This document shows positions 48,443 through 59,295 of a stretch of 64,000 bases of DNA, piece by piece (position 1 is the stretch's first letter; the number at the start of each line of letters is the position of its first letter). The notes under the pieces were generated by a model. The model was not told where the DNA came from. It worked only from the letters and a program-made list of their open reading frames with translations, and did not search any database. Both the position numbers and the translations under genes were made by a program. This DNA is from Grammothele lineata (lineage: Eukaryota; Basidiomycota; Agaricomycetes; Polyporales; Polyporaceae): positions 248,001 through 312,000 of the forward strand of contig NDFF03000030.1 in NCBI GenBank assembly GCA_002150815.3, written 5' to 3'.

Positions 48443-48848
48443 GTCCACCATTCACTGAGAGGACACGTACCTGAGGGCTTGCACATTGAGGAACTATATC
48501 TTCCCCATCTCCAGGCGCACCGGGATCGACAGTGAAGTTGTCAGCCGCTTCAGAGGCGTTGACCGTACCGGGAGCACTTCACGGCGGCTCGGACGCTCAA
48601 GTAGCACGGATTTCTAGATAGCTGCATATGGTTCTCGTCTGAAGAGCCTTGATATTGAGTGATGCGTGAGATCACATAATAAATCCTAGAGAGGGCACAC
48701 CGTGACGCAGGATCGAACGTTGCGAGATGCAGTCAACGAGTGGTAGCCTCCAACTCGCTCGACTCCCTCGGGCGCGACCATAACAGGCGCCCGTGATACG
48801 ATCTGACGGACCACGCGAAGAACGATAAGATTAGATAGGGCAAAAGGA

Positions 48849-49924
48849 ATTCGACGCGAAGGGACGCGAAGGGACGCGAAGAGACGCGAAAAGGGACGCG
48901 ATCAAGCGCCCGTGGAGAGACGCGACTCTTCCATATACGACAGATGTATTCTCGTGCATCATCCTCGTTGAATGATCATTTCTTGATGTAAACCTTCTGT
49001 GAGAGTGCTATACCATGTCTACCCTATGTTAAACATTGTCGATATACCAGGGTAAGGTCCGGTATGGGCCTCTTCGTACCAACAATGCGTCTGAGTGTGC
49101 GTCCCTTCGCGTCCCAGTGCGCGTCCGATCGCGTCTCCCTCGCGTCCTCGATCGCGTCCCTCGGCGTCTAATTTGCGTCCCCTCGCGTCCGTCTGCGTCT
49201 CGGGCGCTTCCCGTTCGCGTCCCCTCGCGTCTCTCAAACGCCACAAAACGCCATATCGCGTCTCCTCGCGTCCCCTCGCGTCCGTCCGCGTCCTCGCACA
49301 TCTCGTCGCTGCGGTTTGTCCTGTGCTAGGAAAACTGATGTTCCTCATCGCAGCGCGTTGCTTTCTCGTTACTTGATCTCTAAATGTGCTATAAGTAGTA
49401 TGTTTCATTGTGAGATATATCTCCGAGTACACGTCGTTTAATGCCCGTTCACTAGACTCGTGTACAAGGTGGCTGGCTTTGGTACCGGGATGCGGGCACT
49501 GGCAAGCAGTGTCCAAGTATGCCATGGATGTAGCAAGAGTCGGCTCGACTTCTGACACGCAGCCTAGACTCCGGAAGCAGCGTCGACACGGCAGCCCTTG
49601 TCGAAAACTTGAAGCACTCAGTGACTCGAAAGGAGAGCAGGGGACGTCCTAGTAAGGCCAGGGAAGGGTCATAAGCATCGCCCATACCCATGGCCTCAAC
49701 TCAGGACACAACCAGGTGTATGTCGGAACATACATAGGACGATTAGCTTCAAATCGTATAAGTAACATATAAGAACGAATAGGCGCCGCGTCCCCTCGCG
49801 TCCCTTATCGCGTCTCGAACGCCACATCGCGTCTCGGATCGCGTCTCGAGGCGCGTCTCTTCGCGTCCCCAATCGCATCTCTCCTCGCTGCTTTGCGTCC
49901 CTTCGCGTCCCTTCGCGTCGAATT
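48849..49924. mobile_element. Non-autonomous DNA transposon, about 1.08 kb, long inverted repeats
   Basis: Begins with AATTCGACGCGAAGGGACGC continuing in GGGACGCGAA units (48849-48878) and ends with the exact 30-base reverse complement (49895-49924). Inside both ends lie degenerate arrays of the same 10-base motif in opposite orientations (GACGCGAA-type at 48860-48925, CGCGTCCC-type at 49095-49310 and 49785-49920). No transposase frame. The terminal AATT is palindromic, so it could be the target-site duplication or part of the repeat. Confidence 0.8.
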
Positions 49925-51460
49925 ACCTGTGCCCCTCCGGATGGACGTCGGCAACGGCAAAGACAGCCTTCTACTGAGTGCAGAAGGCCATCACAATGCA
50001 GGTGAGCATCACTTGATTGCGGTCATCGGTCGCATTGCATGAGTATCTTCGTTTCCGAGAGACGAGTGCTGTCGACGTGCTTTCAGTCATTTGTCGATGA
50101 CGCCCCCTTTGCGTGTGGCGATACACCGTCTCGGCGCAGTGAAATGGAAGAGCCAGGGTTTTAGAGCCAGGGTTTTTGGATCTCGCTTTCGATGTTATCG
50201 GACAGCATGCTGACATCTCATCGCTCCAACAGCGCGCTCTGCTCTGCGTCTCGGACCCCACGATAATCGCGTACCGAGAGGGTCTTTGCGAATGTGAAAG
50301 AATATGCGGACGCGGGTCCCATTTCGTATTGCCCCTACTAAGGAGGAAGAGGACACTGGAGGTACGTTCTCTTCTGAATCATCTCTTACGTCGCCTAACC
50401 CACGCCTAATCCTCCTCAGCTTACGTTTGAGCTGTACCACTTCGAAGGATAGGAGCCTCATAGCGTGTCGTCACTGCTACGCTGTGACTTTCCTCGACGG
50501 TGAGTAGATACGTGGATGAGGCATACTCCCGGATCTGCGTTCCCAACCGCTCTCTGTCTCTCGCCTCCTTCGGCCCACCGCCTATCTTTGTGTCCATGCC
50601 TATCCGCAATGTTTTGACATGCGATTTCTCCTTCGCGGCTGTAACGAGCGCAACAGCCTCCCAGCTTCGATCCGTCACCAACGTAGTTGCTCGCTTCCAT
50701 TCCCCTCGCTGCCGCTTTCCCTTCACGTACCCTATGGAAGCTGCTACGTACCATCAATTGTATTCGCATATGTTAAAGGATTTTCAGGTTATCCATCCGC
50801 TTCGTCCCTGTACCGTTCTTGGGTTCTTTGGCTGCCCATTGACCTTGCGACGACGATTACCAAGGCTTCTTTGTAAGTCTCGCGCCCATCACTCGTTCGG
50901 CATGAAAACGCGTTATATTGTGGTACTCGTGCTGTCGTAGCACACATGCTATGTGACCATAGTGATCGTATTGTGTCCGCCGCAGATGAGGTGTATAACG
51001 TGTTTCCCGTGCTAGATCAAGTATCCAAGCTCTCAGTGCGCAATGAGGTGCGGACTCGTCTCCCGCGCGGCAGAAACAGTGATGATCTGACATTAGAAGA
51101 GTACTTGGGGGATCATGTCTACGTGAGAGAGCAACGGTGCGTCAGTCGAAGTCCTGTGACGCATTGTGGTACAGTTTTACCGAGAGGAATGGTCTATCGC
51201 GAGATGGCGCTCCCAACGTCACCAAGAAACAGAATAAATACGAGCCCGAGAACTACACTGCGGATGCATCTCTACAGACGGTTCAAATAAATACAGCCGA
51301 GGACCCACATGTACTGGACAAGGTGGTCCAATACATATACGTACCCCCTATTATCCTTGTAAAGGGGACCTCGCCCTTGCCAACGGGAGACGTAGGAGAA
51401 TCTCAGAATCAAGAAGTTGCTCCTCTTGCTCTCTTCCTGCACCCTATGCCGTGCCTGCAA
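49925..51460. other. Unassigned region with possible exon fragments
   Basis: Several short plus-strand stretches look exon-like: 50420-50503 ends at a GTGAGT donor, 50800-50872 encodes SLYRSWVLWLPIDLATTITK before GTAAGT, and 50985-51137 encodes VSKLSVRNEVRTRLPRG and LTLEEYLGDHVYVREQ between plausible splice sites. I could not link them into one frame or recognise a family. They may be remnants of a gene. A short direct repeat (AGCCAGGGTTTTAG) lies near 50151-50180. Confidence 0.25.
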
Positions 51461-53231
51461 CTACGCCGGTTCCTCACGCTCGTTTCTCTCTTCCCCCACA
51501 TTTCGATCCTCCAGGATGCCTTCCTCATGCACGAAATGATTATTAGCCCCTTCATCCCACAGCCCATCCGCGGGCTCGTCTGAAGCATTGAAGTCTTCAG
51601 GTTGAATGGACGCCCCGATAGCACCTACAATACGCTGTTCCAAAATGGAGTTGTTATCCCCATTTGAAGATACACGAGCAGACGCTCTGTTCACAGCTTG
51701 AAGGCGGAGTAGAAAGCGGGAGACGAGGACTGATGTTAGACTGTGTAATATCATGTGGTTGTGTCAGGGAGAATATCAAAAGAGGGTATGCACACGGGGG
51801 AAGCACGGTGAACATGTACGGATCGGTGAAGGTGGTGATATCACTGGTGTCATCTAACCCATCTAGGGCCTGGAAATAATGAAGGTCCGATGAGTGTAAG
51901 CTTGGACAGTGAGTCAAACTACTCATACCTCCGAGAGGAGCGTCAGCGTCAGATGAAGGGCATTGAGGGCCAAGAGAGTACTTAGGAAGGCTCCTGTCAA
52001 GATAGCTCATTCAGAAATTCCATGCGACCGTGCACATACATGAAATATATCGACCCTGTCCCAGGGGGATAGATACTACCACGTGAGCATTATTGTATGA
52101 AGGTGAAATAACAGCAGTGCTCACCGTCCACTAAGAGGATATTCGAAAGGGTGTTGGATCCAAGTACGCCCTTGATACGTCCTCTGTACAACTTGTACCA
52201 CGTCGTTGCAATGACGATGCCGTCGGCAAGCATCAAAGTTGACCTTGACAGTATGGTGACTGTGGAAGCTCCTCAGTTATTTCGGCAGGACCTGATCATA
52301 AAGTAGTGGGCACTGACTCCTGCAAAAACAGATCAGAATTAACACCATTATTGGAGACATGCTTGCTTACACGTTCCCAAGCACCAACGACTCGGTGGGT
52401 CCCCCCGACCATCCGACGGTGGGGAAATAGAACGCGCTATAGGTGCTTACGTCGTACTGTGTTTCAACTCGTCAGTCGCCGCAATCTGACTAAAATGAGG
52501 CCGTGAAGAGTCGCAGCTTAGCTCACCACATTAACTCCAAATGAAACGAGCGAGAGCATAAAGACCAAGGCAGCGAGTAGTCGAGAACGACTGAGTGCAA
52601 ATGTACGCATTGCAGAAAACGCTGCCAGACGGAAGTCATTCACTCGCAGGGGAAAGGGTGGGTTCACTGTATATCTAACCTGCCCATAAAGTATACATCA
52701 CCAGTCCAAGGGCAGACTGTGTGCGGGAGAAAAGCAATACTCTGCAGTGAAGCCAGTTTGAATGGTTCAGTTAGATTAAAAGGAGCGACTCACCCCTGCA
52801 CAAAACCATGAGCTATAGTAGCATATTCAATGACAGAAATGGACCTACTTCTGGACTGAAAGATGTAACATCAATCTCAACGACCACAAGCTAACATTGT
52901 GCCACCAAATTGAGATATCTGTTTGCAAAGAAGAGCACAGAGGCGCCAGTGACATTTCTTGACCAGAAATACTTGACCTCCGCATCCAACGTGAGTAAAT
53001 GGTCATAGAGGACGAACACTGACGAGCCATAAGTCGATACAATCATCGGTTGTCCCGAATTTGTGAAGTGCTCACCTGATGCTGCAATAGAACAGTAGTT
53101 GTTGTTGACCCTGATGAGGAATATGCGTTAGGTAACGCAGTAGGAATCGGTTTAACACCCCGCTGAGCTGAGGCCACTTACGTGCTGCGTACTGCCGCAG
53201 TGATCTCCGAGTTATCGATTTGTGAAGCCAT
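51461..53231 (-). CDS. DUF6533-type multi-pass membrane protein
   Basis: Uncharacterised basidiomycete membrane family, often described as GPCR-like. Certain 5' exons are 53231-53182, 53110-53076 and 53018-52906, reading through VNNNYCSIAAS, VFVLYDHLLTLDAEVKYFWSRN and VLFFANRYLNL, the DUF6533 signature. Further exons carry FSAMRTFALSRSRLLAALVF, STLMLADGIVIATTWYKLYRG and finally LTSVLVSRFLLRLQAVN with a soluble acidic tail ending at 51461. The middle joins are uncertain and I cannot exclude a defect. The gene is AT-richer than the left part of the window. Related to the partial gene at 54151. Confidence 0.6.
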
Positions 53232-54150
53232 GGTAGAATGTGCGTAGGGTCGCTACTCTTCTACGTAGTAGGCTAGCGTACTCTGACTCTCTTAAGTAGG
53301 TCCTCTTTCCAACCAGTGATGGGCAAAAAGCTGTTCATTACCCCAGTGATAGATGAGGATATCTTTAGTGAGAGATAGATACATCGCGTCTGGAGCCGGT
53401 AGCGATTAGTATGAGTGACGGACACTAGGATGTAGTTGGGGACATCGATGCTGTTCCACTTTGCCATTAGCTAGCGAGGTTGAAGGGCGGTGCTGTGATT
53501 CCTCATACACTGACATGCACCTCCATCTTATGATAATACATCTCCAAAATTATCTGATCGTCAGGCCCGAGAAACAGAAATGATAAAGCACACGGCAACA
53601 CCCCCAATAGTGTAACTCCATAACGGCACGGGAACATCGAATTGTTGCTGAACACCCACGAAGAGATTACAACCAATGTTACCGGAGACCGTCATCTCAT
53701 GTCAGATGACTCTCTACAACGTCGTATGCAACAGTCATGACGAGATACATCACAAATCTTGAGGATACGAGATGTATCACAAGATTGAGTTAATGACTTG
53801 ATATCTAGAAAAGGTTACACGATTGCTCAAGAACCGCACCATTGTAAGCGAGTGCACCTTCCCCCTCTTTAAGCAGAGATGGTTAGATTCAGATATAAGG
53901 GTTATTTTATCTAAGGTGTTCTCGTACATGCTGTGTGCTTTGGCACTTGTTCTCTCCTCCACAACTGTCGCACCTCCTGCCCTCAAACACGCGAGCCTAA
54001 CCACGAAAACAATAGAAACACCTCCAACTCAATACCTTTTCATTCCGTATATGACACTCCGAGACACCAACGACGGCGTATAAACACATTCGTAGAAATG
54101 TATCCTCCTCATGCCCAACGTCCTCTATGGGCAGCGAGCCCTGATTGGCT
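53232..54150. other. Intergenic stretch between two DUF6533 genes
   Basis: About 920 bases, AT-richer. It would hold the promoter of the gene at 53231 and the 3' UTR of the next copy. Nothing else recognised. Confidence 0.45.
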
Positions 54151-55095
54151 CTAGGTGACTTCCTCGTATTTTGGGTCCCCGTTCTCAGCCACCGGATCTA
54201 CGCTGACGCCTTCCTCGTCCCACAGCTCATACTCGCGCTCCCCTGGAGCAAAATTCTCGGGACCGATGGATGCTCCGATAGCGCCGACAACACGCTCAAA
54301 CACGATCGTCTCGACGTCACCACTCGAGGACACGTATCCGGACGCTCCGTTCGCGGCTTGGAGGCGGAGTAGGAAACGGGAGACGAGGATGGATGTTAGA
54401 CTGCGTGAGGAAATAGAGTGTTATCAAACTGCAAGGCGAAAGTGAGGATGCGGGGGAAAACGAATAGAGAACGTACGGGTCGGTGAAGACAGTGACAACA
54501 CTGGCGTTGTTGATTGCATCTGACGCCTGAAATGGAGGTTTAATAGACGGATTCAGTTATTGTTAGAACGTGCTCCTACCTCTGAGAGAAGCGTGAGCAC
54601 CAAGTGAAGGGCATTGACGGCGAGAAGAGTACTGCGTGGCCTGTGAGATGAGTCGGGCCCGTCATATATGACCTGCACACGTACATGAAGTATATCGACC
54701 CTGCACGACGGTGGTATTTCATGAGCATCCCCGCCGGATGTTGGAATAACAGTGATGACGCTCACCGTCGACTAATAGGATACTCGAGAGGGCGTTGGGT
54801 CCAAGTAGTCCTGGCGTTCTTCCTCTATACAACTTGTACCATGTCGTCCCGATGACGATGGCGTCTGCAAGCATCAATGTTGATCTAGACAGTATCGTTA
54901 CTACGAGAGAGCGTCAGTTATCCAGATGAAACACGATTTCATGGTGAGCACTGACGGCTGTGAATGATGCATTAGGACTCGGAAGGATGGTGCAGGATGT
55001 AAAGACTTACATTCTATCAGTCGCTAACGACTCAGTGGAACCTCCCGACCACCCGAAGATCGGAAGATAAAACGGAATGTACGTGGTGATATCGT
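54151..55095 (-). pseudogene. 5'-truncated DUF6533-type membrane gene
   Basis: Homologous to the 3' two-thirds of the gene at 51461-53231 and in the same orientation. Recognisable exons encode STLMLADAIVIGTTWYKLYRG, NALHLVLTLLSE, ASDAINNASVVTVFTDP and a last exon with SRFLLRLQAANGASG followed by an acidic tail. The first exons (VNNNYCS, LDAEV, NRYL blocks) are missing: similarity to the neighbour fades by about 55110-55150, where Plavaka-associated sequence begins. The missing half is not found beyond the transposon. Confidence 0.55.
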
Positions 55096-55509
55096 ACTAT
55101 GTATTTTCAGTTATTAGTCAACGTGACGGCGCACAGCACCTGAGGTATTCGTACATCAGCAAAGCGCGTTGGTCTCACATATCTCTTTGTCTTATGAAAC
55201 TGGCTTTTAGGGATATTATGCTTAATGTGATGTCTTTTGAGACGTCAAATTGTCTTGCTAGAGCAATGCTCATCTTAAATATGGCTAAATGTCTTCCTAC
55301 TTGCCTTAAGTATTAGCATCGCTCTTATCATGTGGCTTAAATTATATACGCTATCTTATATGCATCCAGCGGTCTTAGCACATAGCTACTGTCTTAAGTT
55401 CCGTCTTACAGTTTTTTAAATCATTTTTATACCATCAGTTGTCTTATAAAATGTTCGGAGTGTCTTAAATCCGTCTTTATACTTATGAATGTTTTATGGA
55501 TGAAATGAA

Positions 55510-58500
55510 TTAAAAAGCTAATGCGTGTGCATGGTAGTCTATATACTTGTTAACATAGTAAGCTGAGAAAACATCTAATGTATGTTCAGATGCAATGCCA
55601 CGAGGAATAATAGTAGAACCAGGATGCGGAAGTAAATGAGCAGCACGAACTATAGTATCCAAACTGATAATAGAATATAAAGGCTTTCCCTCATCATCCT
55701 CTTCAGGTTCAACAATCCACATCCCTGTGCCTTTGTCAGGTTCATCCCCAATAGGCTTGAACCAGCTGACAAGGGCACAATGATATGAAGAGTCGTTGAC
55801 AGTAAATGAAAGTAATAAGCGGATGCGTACGACATATAATCCACAAAATCCAGCTTCATTGCCCTCTTTTGCCACAAATGCACAGTCACGTCTTGCAGCA
55901 CCATTACGCCATGAAGTTACAGAATGTATACGTTCATGATGTAGCCCGCTGAGACTTGACTGCTCATTTGGAGCATAAAAGGAAGCAATAGCTGAAGGGA
56001 AAACTGTAACAGCATCTGGAAGAGGAGGGCATTCAGCTAACGAAATATCATCTACTGGGTAAGGGTCTGGAAAGGCAGACATTTGAGCAAAAAGGAAAAA
56101 ACGAATAAGTCGAGGCAGATTGAGAATATCAAGTTGCATAGAAAGACTGGCAACATCGTGAAAAAAGCCTGCAACTATTTTTACCGTTAGATTTGGTAGT
56201 TAAAATTGAATAACACATACCAGGCCTTCGTGCCATTACAATCCCACTCATGTCCTCTGGCTCATCATCATCATCTTCCTCTTCTTCACTATCCTCCGTA
56301 TGTGAGGCTGGTGGAATGTAGTCTAGATCATCCTCGTCTTCATCATCTTCAAGGAATCCCTGAAGGTCACGGTACTGCTGAAGATTTAGAGCACCTTCAT
56401 CTCCTAATAGACCTCGTGATGCAAAGTCTGCACGAGCTGCAGCAAGCTTGTCAAGTCGCTGGTTGATGAGAAGCATTTGACCAATTGCATTGAAGTGATT
56501 TGAGCATCGCCAAGGCTCCTTAACTGCTTTGATATGTTTTGCCTCAGTGATAGATGAGCATAAGCCGTTGGGAGCACCAAATAGCTGAATCATCCAGGGA
56601 TAGTGCCACAGAGAGTGTTGTCGAGGGAGGTTAAAGTCGATGCGAACACCAACTTCAACAAAGATAACTCGATCACGATGAAAACGCTCTAAGGCATCTT
56701 CAACGGCCTCAAGGTCATCTTCAGTGAGTGTTGGTCGGCGAATGAGGTAGCAGAAGTCCAAAAAGGCACTCATAGCGCTGAGCATCTTCTCTGGAACATA
56801 TCCAGCTATAGCAGCCAGAAAGATCTATACGTTGTTAGATTTAAACTATTAATAAAAAGAAATCAATCACCTTCATAAGTGCTTTCGAGTCATCACCCGT
56901 CCATTGCTTAAAATGTCTACCTTGTGGGAATCTACGCAACCCAGTGAAGGGAGGTGCAATAGCCATTCTGCTTAAAATATTAATTTGGCTGCTAGCAATA
57001 TAATTTTCCTTTAATTACGTACCTGCGATCAATATCCGCCATAATTTCTGCTGCTCTGGTTTTCCCATGTTCAATAATCAAATATTGCTCTACCCAAGAC
57101 ACAAGGTGGTCTTTGAATGTCCCCTTGATTATTTGATGGAGAATGTCGGGTGTAAGCAGCTCATAGATATTTGCATCAGGAAATGAGGAGGAAAAAGGCT
57201 GTAAATATGTAAATAGGTTTTCAGCTGTAACTAAATTAAAGGAGCACTTACTTGCATATCACCAATAATGCCAAATTCATCCCAGAGCCGTTTGAGTGTC
57301 ATAGATCTCACTAATGCATCTGTAAGGTGTGGGGATCTTGAAGTGCCTTTTACATCAAGGTGATCTCGATGGACAATACACCTAAATATTGTGAGCCTAA
57401 CACTGCTTCAAATACATAAATTGCTTACTTTGGGCACCAGCCTTGAACAGTGCATGATACCAGTGACTGCTCAGGATAATCTCCAATATAAGGCCCAAGG
57501 TCGTAGATAAACCAGCGATAGAAGCCATCTCCACAGCGTACAAGGTCTGGCTCCTTTGCGTGCTCTTTGAGATTTTTGAGAATGTATTCAACACTATCAT
57601 GAAAGAGCTGCCGCCGAAACTTGCGAAACTTTGGGTCATCATCTTCATCACGATCAGCTGTAAAGATAATAAATAAAAGCATGTGTACATTGTGGCTTAC
57701 AGACCTTTGGGAATTGCTAAAAATGCTACCACAGATAAGGCATCACGATGGGCACGTCGCACATTGTTATGAACAAGGCCGTTTGAGAGATATAAAGGCC
57801 AGTATTCAGTTTGACCAGTAGCAACGGAGACTGTTGTCTTATCACTGCCTAAAATGACTGGGCAGAGTGCAGCCCCATGATTTACTGCCTTTTGGGATAA
57901 GGTGTCCTATAAAATGTTAGCATCATAACCTACAATTTATAGGAGGACCTACAGCTTTTTTCCATGCCCAATCACCTGACATGAGGTCTCCATACACCCT
58001 TTGACCATGCTTGTTGTATACACGCTTAGGTGCCCAGTCAATCTCTCCTACATAGTCTGGATTGCCCAACTGCCTATGCAAAATATCGCGAGGTTCTCTG
58101 AACCAGACCTTGTATGTTCTATCCATCCATGCTGGGACATCACCTAATATAACATTGAGTATAATGAACATTAAAGATACATTAAATACACCACCTTCTG
58201 GCCGAGGCCTAGTATATTCAATCTCAGACACCTGCCACTTTTCCTCTGCAAGGGGAATGGCATCAATGGTGTTGTAGAGATCATCAGCATCTGTAAATGG
58301 CGGTGGCTTTCCCTTCATGAAAGTAGAGAAGATCTTCATGAGTTCATCGATGCGAGCCCCAGACATTTTGTCCTTCCGATATAGAAAATCGGCAAGCTCA
58401 AAGTGTTCCCGAGTTTGAAAGGGGAAATAGGGCTGGGCAGGAGGAGGGGGCGGTGGCAGAGGACGAGCATTAGAGGGGAGCTCAGCCCCATTAGCATCAT

Positions 58501-58986
58501 GTGGAGCACCTAACATGTGTAAGTAAAAGGCAATGTAGATATAGCAAAGCTCTTACCATTGATGTGTGGATGTGTTTCAATTCTCCCACCACCTCTCAGC
58601 TGATGAACAACTGGTTTCGCAGACAAGGATGAAGATGAAGATGAACCTATAGCACAGTTAGCACAATGCTACTGCATATGACAATGTTAACACTTACTTG
58701 CTGTTGCTTCAGACATATCTACATCATCTTCTGTAGGATCGGGATCGGACTGTACATATTCAAAGCCCTGTTCAACTGATATCTGACTTGATGAAGAGGC
58801 ATCTGAGCCTGATGGAGAGGAAGTATCTACATCTGACATAGCCCCTGGGAAGTTCGAAGGCCCAGCAAAGTCATGTATATCACCATGAATTGCAATTATG
58901 TGATTTGTGAGCCCCGCAGCCGTGCTGCAAAGCTTAGGGCAATGGGGACAAGGAAGGCTGGGAGGATTCTTCGTACGTCGAGGCAT
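55510..58986 (-). CDS. Plavaka transposase, 996 aa, intact open frame
   Basis: Exons 58986-58698, 58646-58557, 58509-58192, 58143-57953, 57906-57705, 57657-57429, 57381-57252, 57198-57023, 56967-56871, 56824-56221 and 56174-55510 total 2991 nt in frame. A C2H2 zinc finger opens the protein (C13, C16, H29, H34). Plavaka blocks follow in order: FELADFLYRKDKMSGARID, DLMSGDWAWKKA, GSDKTTVSVATGQ, RAHRDALSVVAFLAIPK, FRKFRRQLFHDS, VRCGDGFYRW, GPYIGDYPEQ, LTPDILHQIIKGTFKDHLV, FKQWTGDDSKALMK, NLPRQHSL, GAPNGLCSSITEAKHIKAV and NQRLDKLAAARADFA. No stop or frameshift was met, so it may still encode active protein. Base composition is clearly AT-richer than host genes, a mark of a mobile element. Confidence 0.9.
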
Positions 58987-59099
58987 GATACCTATGCAAT
59001 GGTCATTGAAGGCGCAACACCATATAGAGTGTTACAACATACAAAGGTTTCGGAGGACGGGGCTGGTGACAGTACGGTGACAATGGCCCAATCGGTCGA

Positions 59100-59295
59100 A
59101 TACTCGGTGGCGGCTCAACGGCGGCTTGATGGCGGCTCAACGGCGGCTTGGTAACGGCTCGAAAACGGCTCAATGGCAGCTCGATGATGACTTGGTGGCG
59201 ACTCAATGACGGCTCGATGGTGGCTCGATGGTGGTTCGATGGCAGTTCGATGGCGGCCCGATGGCGGCTTGATGGCGGCTTGATGGCGGTGGCGT
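59100..59295. repeat. Degenerate tandem array, period about 33 bp
   Basis: Repeated variants of GGCGGCTCGATGGTGGCTCGATG. In translation of the minus strand it appears as an 11-residue period (RHQAAIKPPSG, RHRTAIEPPSS, HHRAVIESPPS). Lies upstream of the transposase start and probably belongs to the element's subterminal region. Confidence 0.7.

Larger units (their letters stand above)
42800..48646. repeat. Right copy (B) of the inverted segmental duplication
   Basis: Inverted relative to the 7.48-14.25 kb block, with 28.5 kb between their inner ends. It carries the 3' four-fifths of the WD40 gene, the F-box gene and the deaminase remnant. The left edge lies within WD40 exon 2 near 42.8 kb, where the A copy loses similarity; the right edge is near 48646, short of the TIR element at 48849. 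Edges judged by eye. Confidence 0.85.

Noticed and set aside
48690..48800. Possible minus-strand tRNA around GTTCGATCC
   Set aside because: The T stem does not pair and no cloverleaf can be drawn.
49095..49310. CRISPR-like repeats of CGCGTCCC
   Set aside because: Units are degenerate and unequally spaced, mirror those at the other end of a TIR element, and the genome is fungal.
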